Positions 1-7,578 of a DNA stretch of 8,053 nucleotides are shown piece after piece. Position 1 is the stretch's first letter. Each line of letters starts with the position of its first letter. Under the pieces are notes generated by a model. That model saw only the letters and a list, made by a program, of their open reading frames with translations. It was not told the origin of the DNA and ran no database searches. A program made the translations under genes and the position numbers. Source of the stretch: Treponema sp. (lineage in GTDB: Bacteria > Spirochaetota > Spirochaetia > Treponematales > Breznakiellaceae); NCBI GenBank assembly GCA_031266255.1, contig JAISBK010000033.1, positions 1-8,053 of the forward strand, written 5' to 3'.

Positions 1-1916
1 AGGTTATTGGTACGCATGAGGTCGCTCATACCGATGATGGCGTTCATGGGGGTACGGATTTCGTGGCTCATGGAGGCGAGGAACTGGCTTTTAGCCTCGG
101 ACGCTGCCTGGGCCAGATGGGTCTGCACTTCCAGTTCCTGGGTTCGTTTGGATACGGTTTTTTCTAGGATTTTTTCCATCTGCCTACTCCGCAGATGGAA
201 GATCGTAAGCAAGACTAAGACCAGTACCAGGAGTATGGAAAGACCGACAAAGTAAGGCAGTTGCATCCGGGCCAGCTTCCCCCGGTAATCAAAGACTCGG
301 CGGGTCCACCGATCGGAAATCTGCTCGATTTTGATAAAGTTCTGGGCCTTCTCAACTATGGAACAGAGCATATTTTCGTTCTTATTAAACCCAAACCCGG
401 AATTGCAGGGCTGATCAAACACAAAATTTGCCTTGAACCCAGGCCGCTCGTGATAATTGGTGATGGTTAAGAGCAGATTTCTAGTGGCCATGAACAGATC
501 AATGTTCCCACGTTCCAGGGCATCAAACCCTTCCATAAGCGTATTGTAGACTACGGTATTGGGATGCTCGGGAAACCAGTCTCCAAATACTTCGGCATAG
601 GGGGTATTAGCAATCAAACCTACCTTAGTATAGGGGATATCATTGAGGATGACATCCCTATGGTCCACTCTTGAGAGCAGGGCGTAGTAATCACTTACAT
701 AGGAGGTGTTGGTCCAGATGAACCGGTTCTCCCGATTGGATGAACGGGTGAGGTCCGCAATCATGGAGGCGTCTCCCCGGACCACCATATCCAAAAGAGT
801 TGACCGGTCATCGGTTATCCGGTTGACGGCGCGGAAATTTATCCCGGTTAACTGGTTAATCTCATTAAGGATATCCACGGCGATACCTTGCCACTGCCGT
901 TCTTGGGTATTGTAAAAGCAGTTGGGATAATTGTCAGACTGCATCGCTACGGTTATAATAGACGCAGGATTTTTATGAATCGTAACGTATTTTTGTTCCT
1001 CAGAACTCAGGCGTTCAAAAAATTTGTGGCGCAGGTACGCGTTCTGGCCCTGGCTGTATAGTTCTGCCAAATAATAGGCCCCACGCTGATCAAGGTACTT
1101 CTGAAGTACTGAAATAATAGGCGCAAGCTGGGGATTTCTGGTTGAAAAGGAAACCGGTTTAGGGGTATGAGGATAGAAATTTTCCATCACCACATCGGGG
1201 TAGGGGTCAAAAGCCGCTTCCATAGACCCATGGTCAAAAAAGGCATCTATTTCCCCTTTTTTGAGCAGTTCATAGGCGTGGAAATAATTTTTTATGGGCA
1301 CTGCAGTATAGATATCCGGTAAAAAAGATCGGATAGTACTCTCTATGATGGTATCTTGGAGAAAGCCGTACTGGGGATTCCCAGGATGTTTCGGAGGCAT
1401 CCTATCCCAAGAGGAATGTTCCTCAGCCTGGGCCAGGTATAAGACCTTGATCGACCGCTGGGCAATATTATCGGTCATATAATAGATCTGATGACGCTCG
1501 GGAGTAGCAGACAACTCACCGGTAAAGTCAATCACCATAGAATCGAACCCTGCCCGTAAATCATCCCAGTTATAGATGCGCGGTTTGAACTCAATACCGA
1601 AAAGATCCGTGAGCCACTGGCAGAATTGGGCAGAGTATCCGCCTATGACCTGCGTACTTGTATAAAAGGTTTCCGTAGTCAAGGTCATACCGTAACTAAA
1701 AGCATCATACTCGGTAAGCAGGTCCTCGATAGCATGAATTTCTTCTTGGGTTACTCCCGGTATATCACGAAACGAAGCATAGACCGGAACAGTTTCTTGG
1801 GCATACTGCGGTTTTTCTGCTCCACAGCCGGCAAGGTAGGCCAGCATAGCAATCACCAGAACCTGACATAACCAGCATCCCAAGTATCTCATTCCTGGAA
1901 ATTTTATCTTATACAT
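1..1916 (-). CDS. Sensor histidine kinase with two periplasmic solute-binding-like domains (N-terminal part; runs off the left edge)
   Basis: Translating the minus strand from ATG 1916-1914 gives 638 uninterrupted codons to the window edge. Residues 10-31 are a hydrophobic signal segment ending in a lipobox-like LAGC (28-31). Residues about 45-290 and 320-530 look like two tandem type-3 solute-binding (SBP_bac_3, 'Venus flytrap') domains, as in BvgS-type sensors; phrases such as GIAVDILNEINQLTG (344-358) and MVVRGDASMIADLTRS (377-392) are typical. A transmembrane helix (about 553-576) and a helical linker (578-610) lead to the H-box SHEIRTPMNAIIG (617-629), with His618 the predicted phosphoacceptor. 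The ATP-binding domain and any receiver domains lie outside the window. The likely role is sensing a small periplasmic ligand, probably amino-acid-like, and autophosphorylating. I chose ATG 1916 because AAGG sits 6 nt upstream; an in-frame ATG at 1892 has CAGGA directly abutting it and so is less likely. Ligand and partner regulator are unknown. Confidence 0.9.
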   Translation of the reverse strand, partial: MYKIKFPGMRYLGCWLCQVLVIAMLAYLAGCGAEKPQYAQETVPVYASFRDIPGVTQEEIHAIEDLLTEYDAFSYGMTLTTETFYTSTQVIGGYSAQFCQWLTDLFGIEFKPRIYNWDDLRAGFDSMVIDFTGELSATPERHQIYYMTDNIAQRSIKVLYLAQAEEHSSWDRMPPKHPGNPQYGFLQDTIIESTIRSFLPDIYTAVPIKNYFHAYELLKKGEIDAFFDHGSMEAAFDPYPDVVMENFYPHTPKPVSFSTRNPQLAPIISVLQKYLDQRGAYYLAELYSQGQNAYLRHKFFERLSSEEQKYVTIHKNPASIITVAMQSDNYPNCFYNTQERQWQGIAVDILNEINQLTGINFRAVNRITDDRSTLLDMVVRGDASMIADLTRSSNRENRFIWTNTSYVSDYYALLSRVDHRDVILNDIPYTKVGLIANTPYAEVFGDWFPEHPNTVVYNTLMEGFDALERGNIDLFMATRNLLLTITNYHERPGFKANFVFDQPCNSGFGFNKNENMLCSIVEKAQNFIKIEQISDRWTRRVFDYRGKLARMQLPYFVGLSILLVLVLVLLTIFHLRSRQMEKILEKTVSKRTQELEVQTHLAQAASEAKSQFLASMSHEIRTPMNAIIGMSDLMRTNN

Positions 1917-1937
1917 TTCGTACCTTACAATACTGCA

Positions 1938-1967
1938 TTCATAGTCTAATTAAAAGAGTATTATCAA
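1938..1967 (-). promoter_or_regulatory. Candidate sigma-70 promoter for the sensor kinase gene
   Basis: On the minus strand, TTGATA (1967-1962, 5 of 6 to the -35 consensus) and TATGAA (1943-1938, 4 of 6 to the -10) are separated by 18 bp and lie about 20 bp upstream of the kinase start codon. The surrounding 98-bp gap is clearly AT-rich compared with the flanking genes. The weak -10 and AT-rich background make this a moderate guess; it suggests the kinase can be expressed separately from the two genes upstream of it. Confidence 0.35.
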
Positions 1968-2014
1968 TAAAAAACACAAAAATATCGATCTATTATCATA
2001 AGAACAGGGTATTG

Positions 2015-2833
2015 CTAAGGGGCTGCGGTAATACCATCGGTTACCCATTGGATGATGACGTCCAGCCGTTTCCTGATAGCCGAAGGGATGTCAACTTGAG
2101 ATGCGACAAAGTCAGATACATCGGTGCCCGCAAGACTATACACTAAGACCCCCTCGGGAATGGGTTCAAAATACAGTTGGGCAATGAATTTCTCTTCTTT
2201 AATTACCGGGATAAACAGGTAAGTGAGATGCTTAAAATTGGATAAGGTGTACAATAAACCCCAGCCATTCCCGGTAATATCAGCTCGATAATAGGAATTC
2301 CCAAAATTAACATCTTTGAGACGAATATAGATGGTTTCCGATGCAGGTACCGACCTGGCTGGCGGAGGATCCGGAATAGGAGTCAGTTTTTTGGAACTGA
2401 CAACCCGGGTTGCGTCTTCAAACAGAGGGGTCTCCTGATTCCGGGTAAAGGAATGGTATAAACGGCCTTTCAACCCCCGGATATTGCCCATCGCATTGTA
2501 TATCTGGGTAAAAGAAACCGGTTTATCCGTGGGAATGACCTGGAGGGATTCAGTGAGGTATACAGGACGGCGCTTGAGCACGAAATCGGAAAGGGTCGAG
2601 TCCAATGCTGAGGCAGCTAATAGATCCAAACCTGTGGCGCTCCGGGTAGATATGACAAAGCCATCCGGCGAAAACACCTGTTCTTTGGCGGCTTTATCAA
2701 GCCGGGGAAAGAGCAGATCAAGAGAACGGCTTTGACCGATGAGCGGTACCGTACCCACCAGAAACATACACGCGAGGAACTCGATCCTTTTCATCATGGT
2801 GTTCTTTTTTTGTTCTTTTTTCGCTGTTACCAT
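2015..2833 (-). CDS. Secreted protein of unknown function, spirochaete-type (possibly DUF6675 family)
   Basis: A 272-residue protein with a basic N-terminus, a hydrophobic core (about 19-33, FLACMFLVGTVPLIG) and a polar stretch after it, consistent with a cleavable signal peptide and a periplasmic or outer-membrane-facing product. FLAC is only a poor lipobox and hydrophobic sequence continues after the Cys, so a lipoprotein is unlikely. A proline-rich linker (151-163, TPIPDPPPARSVP) separates an N-terminal half from a second half rich in aromatic beta-like strands (for example 186-220). It resembles proteins labelled DUF6675 that I recall from treponemes; that assignment is from memory and no function is known. 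The start is backed by AAGGA 8 nt upstream; the alternative Met13/Met14 would give a more usual signal peptide but has no good ribosome site. It starts 32 bp after the WbaP-like gene, so co-transcription is likely. Confidence 0.75.
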   Translation of the reverse strand: MVTAKKEQKKNTMMKRIEFLACMFLVGTVPLIGQSRSLDLLFPRLDKAAKEQVFSPDGFVISTRSATGLDLLAASALDSTLSDFVLKRRPVYLTESLQVIPTDKPVSFTQIYNAMGNIRGLKGRLYHSFTRNQETPLFEDATRVVSSKKLTPIPDPPPARSVPASETIYIRLKDVNFGNSYYRADITGNGWGLLYTLSNFKHLTYLFIPVIKEEKFIAQLYFEPIPEGVLVYSLAGTDVSDFVASQVDIPSAIRKRLDVIIQWVTDGITAAP

Positions 2834-2865
2834 ATAGTGTATCCTTTTATCTTTATTATTTGTCC

Positions 2866-4308
2866 TTAATAGGCGCCTTTCCCTCTGATCACCGCCCCTA
2901 GGGTTTTATATAACACCCATATATCAAGCCATACAGACCAGCTTTGCAGGTAATAGGTATCAAAGGCCACTCGTTCAATATAGTCTGTATCAGAGCGCCC
3001 TGAAACTTGCCATAGCCCACTCAAGCCCGGTTTGACCGAAAATATCCGGCTAAAATCTTCACCGTATTTTTTAACCTCATCTTGTACAATAGGCCGCGGT
3101 CCTACGAGGCTCATCTCTCCTTTGAGAATATTGAGCAATTGGGGGAATTCATCAAGGCTGGTTCTCCGCAGGAATTTACCGATCCAGGTAACCCGGGGAT
3201 CCTGTTTGAGCTTATGGCAGGCCTCCCATTCCTCCTGCATCTTGGGATTTGAAGCAAGGAGAATCTGTAAACGCTGGTCTGCATCTATGACCATAGACCT
3301 GAATTTATACGCCTTAAAAGGAACGCCCTGTAATCCCAGCCGGGTATGACCATAGAGAACCGGTCCTGGAGACGTGATCTTGATCAGCAAGGCAATCCCC
3401 AAGAATAAGGGCAGCAGCAGCAACCCCCCGATGATAACGACACTAACATCCATAACCCGTTTGATACCCCAGTTCCAGGGCATTTTAAGTCTATTGCTGG
3501 TTACAAAACCCAGGATGCCGTCAAAATCCCGAATGGACATCCAGATATTAGTAACATTAAAAAAATCAGGGATAAGCACATTATAGCGGAAGGCCGCGAC
3601 TGAGGAATTCAGCAACTCGGTGAGGGCTTTTTGGTCCAGTTCCGGCATGGCCACAATGGCCATTCTAATTTTAAAGCGCTTGACAATTTCAGAACCGATC
3701 TGGGTATCGTGGATGATGGGGATATCCTGATAGGCGTCTTCCCCACGACGGGTATCATCCAGGATAAGGACCGGCACATATCCTGACCGCTTACTTTGGA
3801 GTAAGCGGTCAACGATGAGGCGGCCTAAGCTTCCTCCTCCATAAATTACCGCGGGAATACCCCCAAGTCTTGTTTTACGGAGGATAGTATGCATCACGCT
3901 GCGTCCGCAGAGTAAAAAAAACGTAGAAAAAAAGAAACTAATGATAAACGCCACGGAAATCGCGTCGAATTCCTGGTCTTCGATGTACCGGGAAAAGATG
4001 ATCCCCCCATGAGCCATGATGGAAGCGATGGTCAAATTCCGCAGCTCTTCAGCAGGGGCCAAGGAAACCCCTGGATAGAGATTGGTGATCTGAAAAACCA
4101 GGATAAACACCGGTAAATAGGGCCAATAGGTAACAAAGGACTTAAAGTTAATGATACCCATATCATAGAAGTTCACCCAAAAGAAACCAGCACCAAAAGA
4201 AAGCATGACCCCCAATAAATCAGAGATAATCAAAGCCCCGAAAGTAAAGGCAGAACTTGTCCGGCGATATCGAGTCCGATACCATATATCAAAATCGGTT
4301 AAGGTCAT
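2866..4308 (-). CDS. Undecaprenyl-phosphate hexose-1-phosphate transferase (WbaP-like initiating glycosyltransferase)
   Basis: An inner-membrane enzyme predicted to transfer a sugar-1-phosphate (galactose or glucose type) from a UDP-sugar to undecaprenyl phosphate, the first step of exopolysaccharide or O-antigen-like glycan synthesis. The 480-residue product has N-terminal membrane segments (about 19-43, 60-76, 92-106, 117-134), a Rossmann-like CoA-binding domain (IYGGGSLGR, 155-163) and a C-terminal bacterial sugar transferase domain. The latter shows the membrane helix (287-313), GPVLYGHTRLG (315-325), YKFRSM (334-339), the DE dyad in RRTSLDEFPQ (381-390), GEMSLVGPRP (397-406) and KPGLSGLWQVSGR (426-438). 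Length fits WbaP (about 475). The frame stays open for 41 codons upstream to a TTG, but those codons have no credible ribosome site and overlap a promoter-like sequence, so ATG 4308-4306 is preferred. No polysaccharide cluster is visible here, so the glycan product is unknown. Exact sugar specificity cannot be told from sequence. Confidence 0.92.
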   Translation of the reverse strand: MTLTDFDIWYRTRYRRTSSAFTFGALIISDLLGVMLSFGAGFFWVNFYDMGIINFKSFVTYWPYLPVFILVFQITNLYPGVSLAPAEELRNLTIASIMAHGGIIFSRYIEDQEFDAISVAFIISFFFSTFFLLCGRSVMHTILRKTRLGGIPAVIYGGGSLGRLIVDRLLQSKRSGYVPVLILDDTRRGEDAYQDIPIIHDTQIGSEIVKRFKIRMAIVAMPELDQKALTELLNSSVAAFRYNVLIPDFFNVTNIWMSIRDFDGILGFVTSNRLKMPWNWGIKRVMDVSVVIIGGLLLLPLFLGIALLIKITSPGPVLYGHTRLGLQGVPFKAYKFRSMVIDADQRLQILLASNPKMQEEWEACHKLKQDPRVTWIGKFLRRTSLDEFPQLLNILKGEMSLVGPRPIVQDEVKKYGEDFSRIFSVKPGLSGLWQVSGRSDTDYIERVAFDTYYLQSWSVWLDIWVLYKTLGAVIRGKGAY

Positions 4309-4317
4309 ATATATACC

Positions 4318-4345
4318 ATAGTATAGAAAATACCAGGTTTGACAA
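4318..4345 (-). promoter_or_regulatory. Candidate promoter close to the WbaP-like gene start
   Basis: On the minus strand, TTGTCA (4345-4340, 5 of 6) and TACTAT (4323-4318, 4 of 6) are 16 bp apart. Transcription would begin near 4311, only a few bases before the ATG at 4308, giving an almost leaderless mRNA. This agrees with the absence of a Shine-Dalgarno sequence there, but the elements lie in AT-rich DNA and could be chance. Confidence 0.3.
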
Positions 4346-4443
4346 TACCGGAAGGGTTTGTACCTTCTGCTCGAAGTCCTGCCAAGACCCAAGGATAGGC
4401 CATTCCTTGCTATCAAACGAGTTAATTTCAACTGTCGGTTAGT

Positions 4444-4460
4444 TTTGAAAGCGCTTCAAA
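4444..4460. promoter_or_regulatory. LacI/CcpA-type palindromic operator candidate
   Basis: TTTGAA-AGCGC-TTCAAA is a 6-bp inverted repeat around a central AAGCGCTT palindrome (4449-4456). The 14 bp at 4446-4459 (TGAAAGCGCTTCAA) match the catabolite-responsive consensus TGWAARCGYTWNCA at 13 of 14 positions by my reading. It lies between the divergent WbaP-like gene and the ABC importer, about 45 bp upstream of the importer -35 box. A LacI-family regulator is the natural guess; none is encoded in the window. Confidence 0.45.
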
Positions 4461-4489
4461 CGACAAAACAATACAAAACCGTATAAACC

Positions 4490-4502
4490 TAGCAACATGC
4501 TA
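4490..4502. repeat. Short palindrome abutting the importer promoter
   Basis: TAGCA-ACA-TGCTA is a perfect 5-bp inverted repeat with a 3-bp centre, ending one base before the -35 box at 4504. The position fits an operator or activator half-site pair, but a 13-bp palindrome of this size can occur by chance and no regulator is identified. Confidence 0.25.
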
Positions 4503-4503
4503 C

Positions 4504-4532
4504 TTGTTTTTTATATGAACCAATGCTATAGT
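4504..4532 (+). promoter_or_regulatory. Extended -10 promoter of the ABC importer operon
   Basis: TTGTTT (4504-4509), a 17-bp spacer and TATAGT (4527-4532, 5 of 6) preceded by TG at -14 (TGCTATAGT) form a plausible sigma-70 promoter. The predicted start near 4539 leaves a leader of about 20 nt containing the ribosome site at 4545-4552. The extended -10 compensates for the weak -35. Confidence 0.5.
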
Positions 4533-4544
4533 GGGTGAAACAGT

Positions 4545-4552
4545 AAGGAAGG
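4545..4552 (+). promoter_or_regulatory. Ribosome binding site deciding the binding-protein start
   Basis: AAGGAAGG lies 5 nt before ATG 4558 (2 nt before ATG 4555). The frame is open upstream to a GTG at 4531, but that codon overlaps the -10 box and lies before the predicted transcript start, so initiation at 4558 (or 4555) is favoured. Confidence 0.6.
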
Positions 4553-4557
4553 TGATG

Positions 4558-5676
4558 ATGTCATACAATCGATTTATGAGTAAAAACAATTCGTCTGGAA
4601 GGGTATTCCTGTCTGCCTTGGTGGTTCTTAGCCTCCTTGTAAGTTGTAAGCCCAAAGTCCAGAGTGTATCCACGACTGAAGCAAGGCCAGCATCGGTACT
4701 CTTCACCGATTCTGCAGGCAGAGAAGTAACCATTCCTGCTCAGATTACCCGGCTGGTTCCCTCGGGTACCCTTGCCCAAATGTTCCTGCTGGCTATTGCG
4801 CCGGATATGTTTTGCGCTATCTCAAGTGCCTATCCCGAAGATGTGGTGGAGTTCATCCCGGAGTATGTGTTGCAACTTCCTGTGGTTGGGCAGTTTTACG
4901 GGGCTGATAACTTGAATCTTGAAGAAATCGCCGCGATTGGGCCGGAATTGGTCATTGATATTGGGGAGCCCAAGGAAAGTATCGCCGAAGATATGGACGC
5001 CATTTCCGCGGCCATTGCGATTCCCGCTATCCATATTACCGCTACCTTACAATCCACCCCGCAAGCCTTCCGTACCCTGGGTAAGATCCTAGGTAGAGAG
5101 GAAAAAGGTGAAGCCTTAGCGGCTTTTTGCGAGAAGACCCTCTCCCGATCTCAGGAACTCATGGCCCAAGTGGGGGATAACAAGAAGCCGGTGTTGTATT
5201 GCCTGGGTCAGTCAGGACTTAATGTCATTGCCCGCGGTTCTTTTCATGCCGAGGTCTTGGATTATCTAACCCTTAACCAGGCGGTGGTCGCTAATCCTGC
5301 GTCCCGGGGTACGGGTAATGAAACGGACTTGGAACAGCTGCTCCTCTGGGATCCTGAGGTGATTATCTTTGGTCCGGGGAGTGTGTATGGGACGGCTGGT
5401 TCGGATCCTACTTGGAGGCAGCTCAAGGCCATCCGTAACAGAACCTACTATGAGATCCCCTTTGGCCCGCACAACTGGATGGGGATGCCCCCGTCTATCA
5501 ACCGGTATTTAGGTCTGATTTGGCTTGAGAAGATCCTCTACCCTGAATACCCCCAGGTAGCCCAATTTGACCTGTATACGGAGATCGCCACCTACTACCG
5601 GCTCTTTTACGACTATGAACTTTCCCGGGAAGGCTTTGAAAAACTAACTGCCAACAGCTTAGGGACAGGGGCATGA
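4558..5676 (+). CDS. ABC importer substrate-binding lipoprotein (FecB/BtuF family, iron-complex type)
   Basis: The binding-protein component of the importer, predicted to be lipid-anchored outside the inner membrane. The 372-residue product has a basic start, a hydrophobic core and lipobox LVSC with Cys30. The mature part fits the periplasmic binding protein family COG0614/PF01497: the opening strand block TDSAGREVTIPAQITRLVP (50-68), LNLEEIAAIGPELVIDIG (119-136), a long linking helix (about 168-203) and the second lobe with DLEQLLLWDPEVIIFGPG (257-274). The C-terminal pattern PPSINRYLGLIWLEKILYPE (311-330) followed by a YxxFYDYEL stretch is familiar from 'iron complex' binding proteins that include molybdate/tungstate and haem-like binders, so substrate is open: ferric chelate, corrinoid, haem or oxyanion. 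Its stop overlaps the permease start (ATGA), indicating translational coupling. Confidence in the family is high, in the substrate low. Confidence 0.93.
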   Translation: MSYNRFMSKNNSSGRVFLSALVVLSLLVSCKPKVQSVSTTEARPASVLFTDSAGREVTIPAQITRLVPSGTLAQMFLLAIAPDMFCAISSAYPEDVVEFIPEYVLQLPVVGQFYGADNLNLEEIAAIGPELVIDIGEPKESIAEDMDAISAAIAIPAIHITATLQSTPQAFRTLGKILGREEKGEALAAFCEKTLSRSQELMAQVGDNKKPVLYCLGQSGLNVIARGSFHAEVLDYLTLNQAVVANPASRGTGNETDLEQLLLWDPEVIIFGPGSVYGTAGSDPTWRQLKAIRNRTYYEIPFGPHNWMGMPPSINRYLGLIWLEKILYPEYPQVAQFDLYTEIATYYRLFYDYELSREGFEKLTANSLGTGA

Positions 5677-6713
5677 AACAGGGAGTCAGGCGGCTATCCT
5701 CTGTTCAACACGGGTCCGCCTTATCCCATAGGTCCTCGTATATAATGGTTATTTTAGCTATCCTCTTAGGGGTGGCTGTAGTCGTATCCTTGTCCCTGGG
5801 ACGGTATCCCATTCCACCTCGGATGCTCTTGGCGCGGCTATTAGGGGTCCCTTTCGAGTCCATGCGTATGGAAGCGGTCTTCTTTAACGTCCGGTTACCC
5901 CGGATCATCCTGGCATGTTTGGTGGGGACTTCTCTTGCCGCATCCGGCGCTGCGTATCAGGGGGTATTTCAAAATCCCCTGGCTGCCCCAGATATTCTGG
6001 GAGCCTCCAGCGGAGCAGCTACCGGCGCAACCTTAGCCATTCTCTTACAGCTCTCTCAATTTATGATCACCCTCTTCGCGTTTTTCGCCAGCCTTCTAGC
6101 CATTGCCTTGGTGATGTTCATCGGAGAACGGGCCCGGGGTAAAAAGGTTCTGGGCCTTATCCTTGCAGGGTTGATGATTTCCTCTCTGTGTAATGCCGGT
6201 ATTTCTTTTATGAAGTTGGTGGCAGACCCTAACAAAGTGCTCCCTGAAATCGTCTATTGGCTCATGGGTTCTCTGGCAAAAACCAAACCTTCGGATATTT
6301 CCTTTGTGTTTCTCCCCATAAGCCTAGGGCTGGCGCCTCTTTTCATTTTCCGCTGGCGTATCAACCTCCTTACCTTGAGTGAAGATGAGGCTCAATCTAT
6401 GGGGGTTCCGGTGAGACGGACCCGAGCCATGGTCATCATCAGTTCCACCCTGATTACTGCGGCTGCGGTATCGGTGAGCGGTATCATTGGCTGGGCAGGC
6501 TTGGTGATCCCCCATTTGACTCGGCGTCTTGTGGGGAACGATTACCGGCAGCTCATGCCGGCAACTATGCTCTTCGGTGCCCTGTTTCTCATGGTCATTG
6601 ATGATATATCCCGTAACCTTTTTGCCACTGAAATTCCCCTGGGGATTCTCACCTCCTTGGTAGGGGCGCCGTTCTTCCTCTGGCTCATTACCCGGAAGGG
6701 TGATTTATGGTGA
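5673..6713 (+). CDS. ABC importer permease (FecCD/BtuC family)
   Basis: The transmembrane component of the same importer. The 346 residues, a normal family length, are strongly hydrophobic and fit about nine to ten helices. Family hallmarks are RLPRI (74-78), the loop ASGAAYQGVFQNPLAAPD (90-107) followed by ILGASSGA, the cytoplasmic ATPase-contact stretch around SEDEAQSMGVPV (236-247) and SGIIGWAGLVIPHLTR (269-284), then PLGILTSLVGAPFF (322-335) near the C-terminus. Permeases of this family usually act as homodimers; only one permease gene is present, which fits. The start ATG overlaps the binding-protein stop by 4 bp and has ACAGGGG just before it. The N-terminal 22 residues are polar and slightly longer than usual. 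Substrate is not determined by this subunit. Confidence 0.95.
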   Translation: MKQGVRRLSSVQHGSALSHRSSYIMVILAILLGVAVVVSLSLGRYPIPPRMLLARLLGVPFESMRMEAVFFNVRLPRIILACLVGTSLAASGAAYQGVFQNPLAAPDILGASSGAATGATLAILLQLSQFMITLFAFFASLLAIALVMFIGERARGKKVLGLILAGLMISSLCNAGISFMKLVADPNKVLPEIVYWLMGSLAKTKPSDISFVFLPISLGLAPLFIFRWRINLLTLSEDEAQSMGVPVRRTRAMVIISSTLITAAAVSVSGIIGWAGLVIPHLTRRLVGNDYRQLMPATMLFGALFLMVIDDISRNLFATEIPLGILTSLVGAPFFLWLITRKGDLW

Positions 6714-6720
6714 ACCGTCT

Positions 6721-7527
6721 ATGCCTGCAGGGATTATAAGATCGTACTTAGAAGTGCGGAACCTCAGTTTCGCCTACGGCAATCAGGCGGTCCTCCGAGA
6801 TGTGGGTTTTACCCTGCAGCCTGGGGAACTTTTGGGGATGTTGGGACCTAATGGTGCAGGTAAGAGTACCCTGTTTCGCTGTATCCTTGGCTTAGAAAAG
6901 AACCATACCGGCCAGGTCCTCTTAGATGGTACCGGAATCGAGACCCGAAGTCCGACCGTCCTTGCCAAACAGATTGCCTATGTACCCCAAACCCATTATC
7001 CTTCCTTCAATTATGCTGCGTTGGACATGGTGTTAATGGGAACTGCTGCTCAGGGAAGGGAATGGGCCCTCCCGAGAACGGCTCAACGGCAGGCAGCTGA
7101 AGAAGCTCTGGAACAGGTGGGTATAAGCCATTTACGGCAGCGATCCTTCCGCCAATTAAGCGGCGGTGAACAGCAGTTGGTACTGATTGCCCGGGCCTTG
7201 GCCCAGAAAGCTACCCTGCTCATTATGGATGAGCCTACGGCGAACCTGGATTACGGCAACCAGATCCGGGTACTTTTTCAAGTCAAAACCCTCAGCCGGA
7301 ATGGGTATGGCATTATTCTCAGTACCCACAACCCGGATCATGCCTTTTTGTTTACCGACCGCGTAGTAGCTTTGCATAATACCCGGATTGCCGCTGCAGG
7401 CCCCCCCGCGGAGGTCCTCACCCCGGAACTTATCGCGCTCCTCTACGGGGTCCAGGTACTGATACGCCAGGATGAACAGGGGGTTTTGAGCTGTACCCCG
7501 GTCTTGCCTACTGCCGCCAGCTCCTAA
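6721..7527 (+). CDS. ABC importer ATPase (FepC/BtuD family)
   Basis: The ATP-hydrolysing component powering the importer at the inner face of the membrane. All expected motifs are intact (268-residue numbering): Walker A GPNGAGKST (42-50), Q-loop VPQ (Gln90), signature LSGGEQQ (146-152), Walker B LLIMDEPT (166-173), D-loop NLD (175-177) and H-switch His203 in STHNPDH. The sequence at 93-108 (YPSFNYAALDMVLMGT) is typical of iron-chelate/cobalamin importer ATPases. I place the start at ATG 6721, 7 bp after the permease stop, because GGTGA (6709-6713) lies 7 nt upstream; an in-frame GTG at 6700 inside the permease would add seven residues but its GGAAGG is directly adjacent. No clear terminator follows. 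Confidence 0.95.
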   Translation: MPAGIIRSYLEVRNLSFAYGNQAVLRDVGFTLQPGELLGMLGPNGAGKSTLFRCILGLEKNHTGQVLLDGTGIETRSPTVLAKQIAYVPQTHYPSFNYAALDMVLMGTAAQGREWALPRTAQRQAAEEALEQVGISHLRQRSFRQLSGGEQQLVLIARALAQKATLLIMDEPTANLDYGNQIRVLFQVKTLSRNGYGIILSTHNPDHAFLFTDRVVALHNTRIAAAGPPAEVLTPELIALLYGVQVLIRQDEQGVLSCTPVLPTAASS

Positions 7528-7578
7528 GATTTTCTGTCGCATACGTCGGCTTTTCAGTCCACTATCAGTTAGGATTAT

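Noticed and set aside
7..915. Several short plus-strand frames across the left end
   Set aside because: They are antisense to the continuous sensor-kinase frame with its clear H-box and solute-binding domains.
2008..2035. GGTATT/AATACC inverted repeat at the end of the secreted-protein gene, considered as a terminator
   Set aside because: The stem is only 6 bp with a 16-nt loop, overlaps the stop codon and has no following T-run on the minus strand.
2797..2822. Poly-A-rich repeat (AAAAAAGAAC twice, minus strand) at the start of the secreted-protein gene, considered as a slippage switch
   Set aside because: The runs are short and in frame, and a simple basic N-terminus explains them; no second frame with a product is evident.
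4309..4431. Forty-one-codon upstream extension of the WbaP-like frame to a TTG
   Set aside because: No credible ribosome site, low similarity to family N-termini, and the segment contains a promoter-like sequence; ATG 4308 gives the usual family length.
4500..4733. A 77-codon minus-strand frame over the importer promoter and lipoprotein signal
   Set aside because: It overlaps a well supported plus-strand start and has no family features; it is a shadow of the binding-protein gene.
7156..7542. A 128-codon minus-strand frame opposite the ATPase gene
   Set aside because: It is antisense to the signature, Walker B and H-switch region of an intact ATPase, and its product shows no recognisable domain.
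7528..7578. Possible terminator after the ATPase gene
   Set aside because: I found no stable GC-rich stem followed by a T-run; only weak partial palindromes around GCATACG are present.
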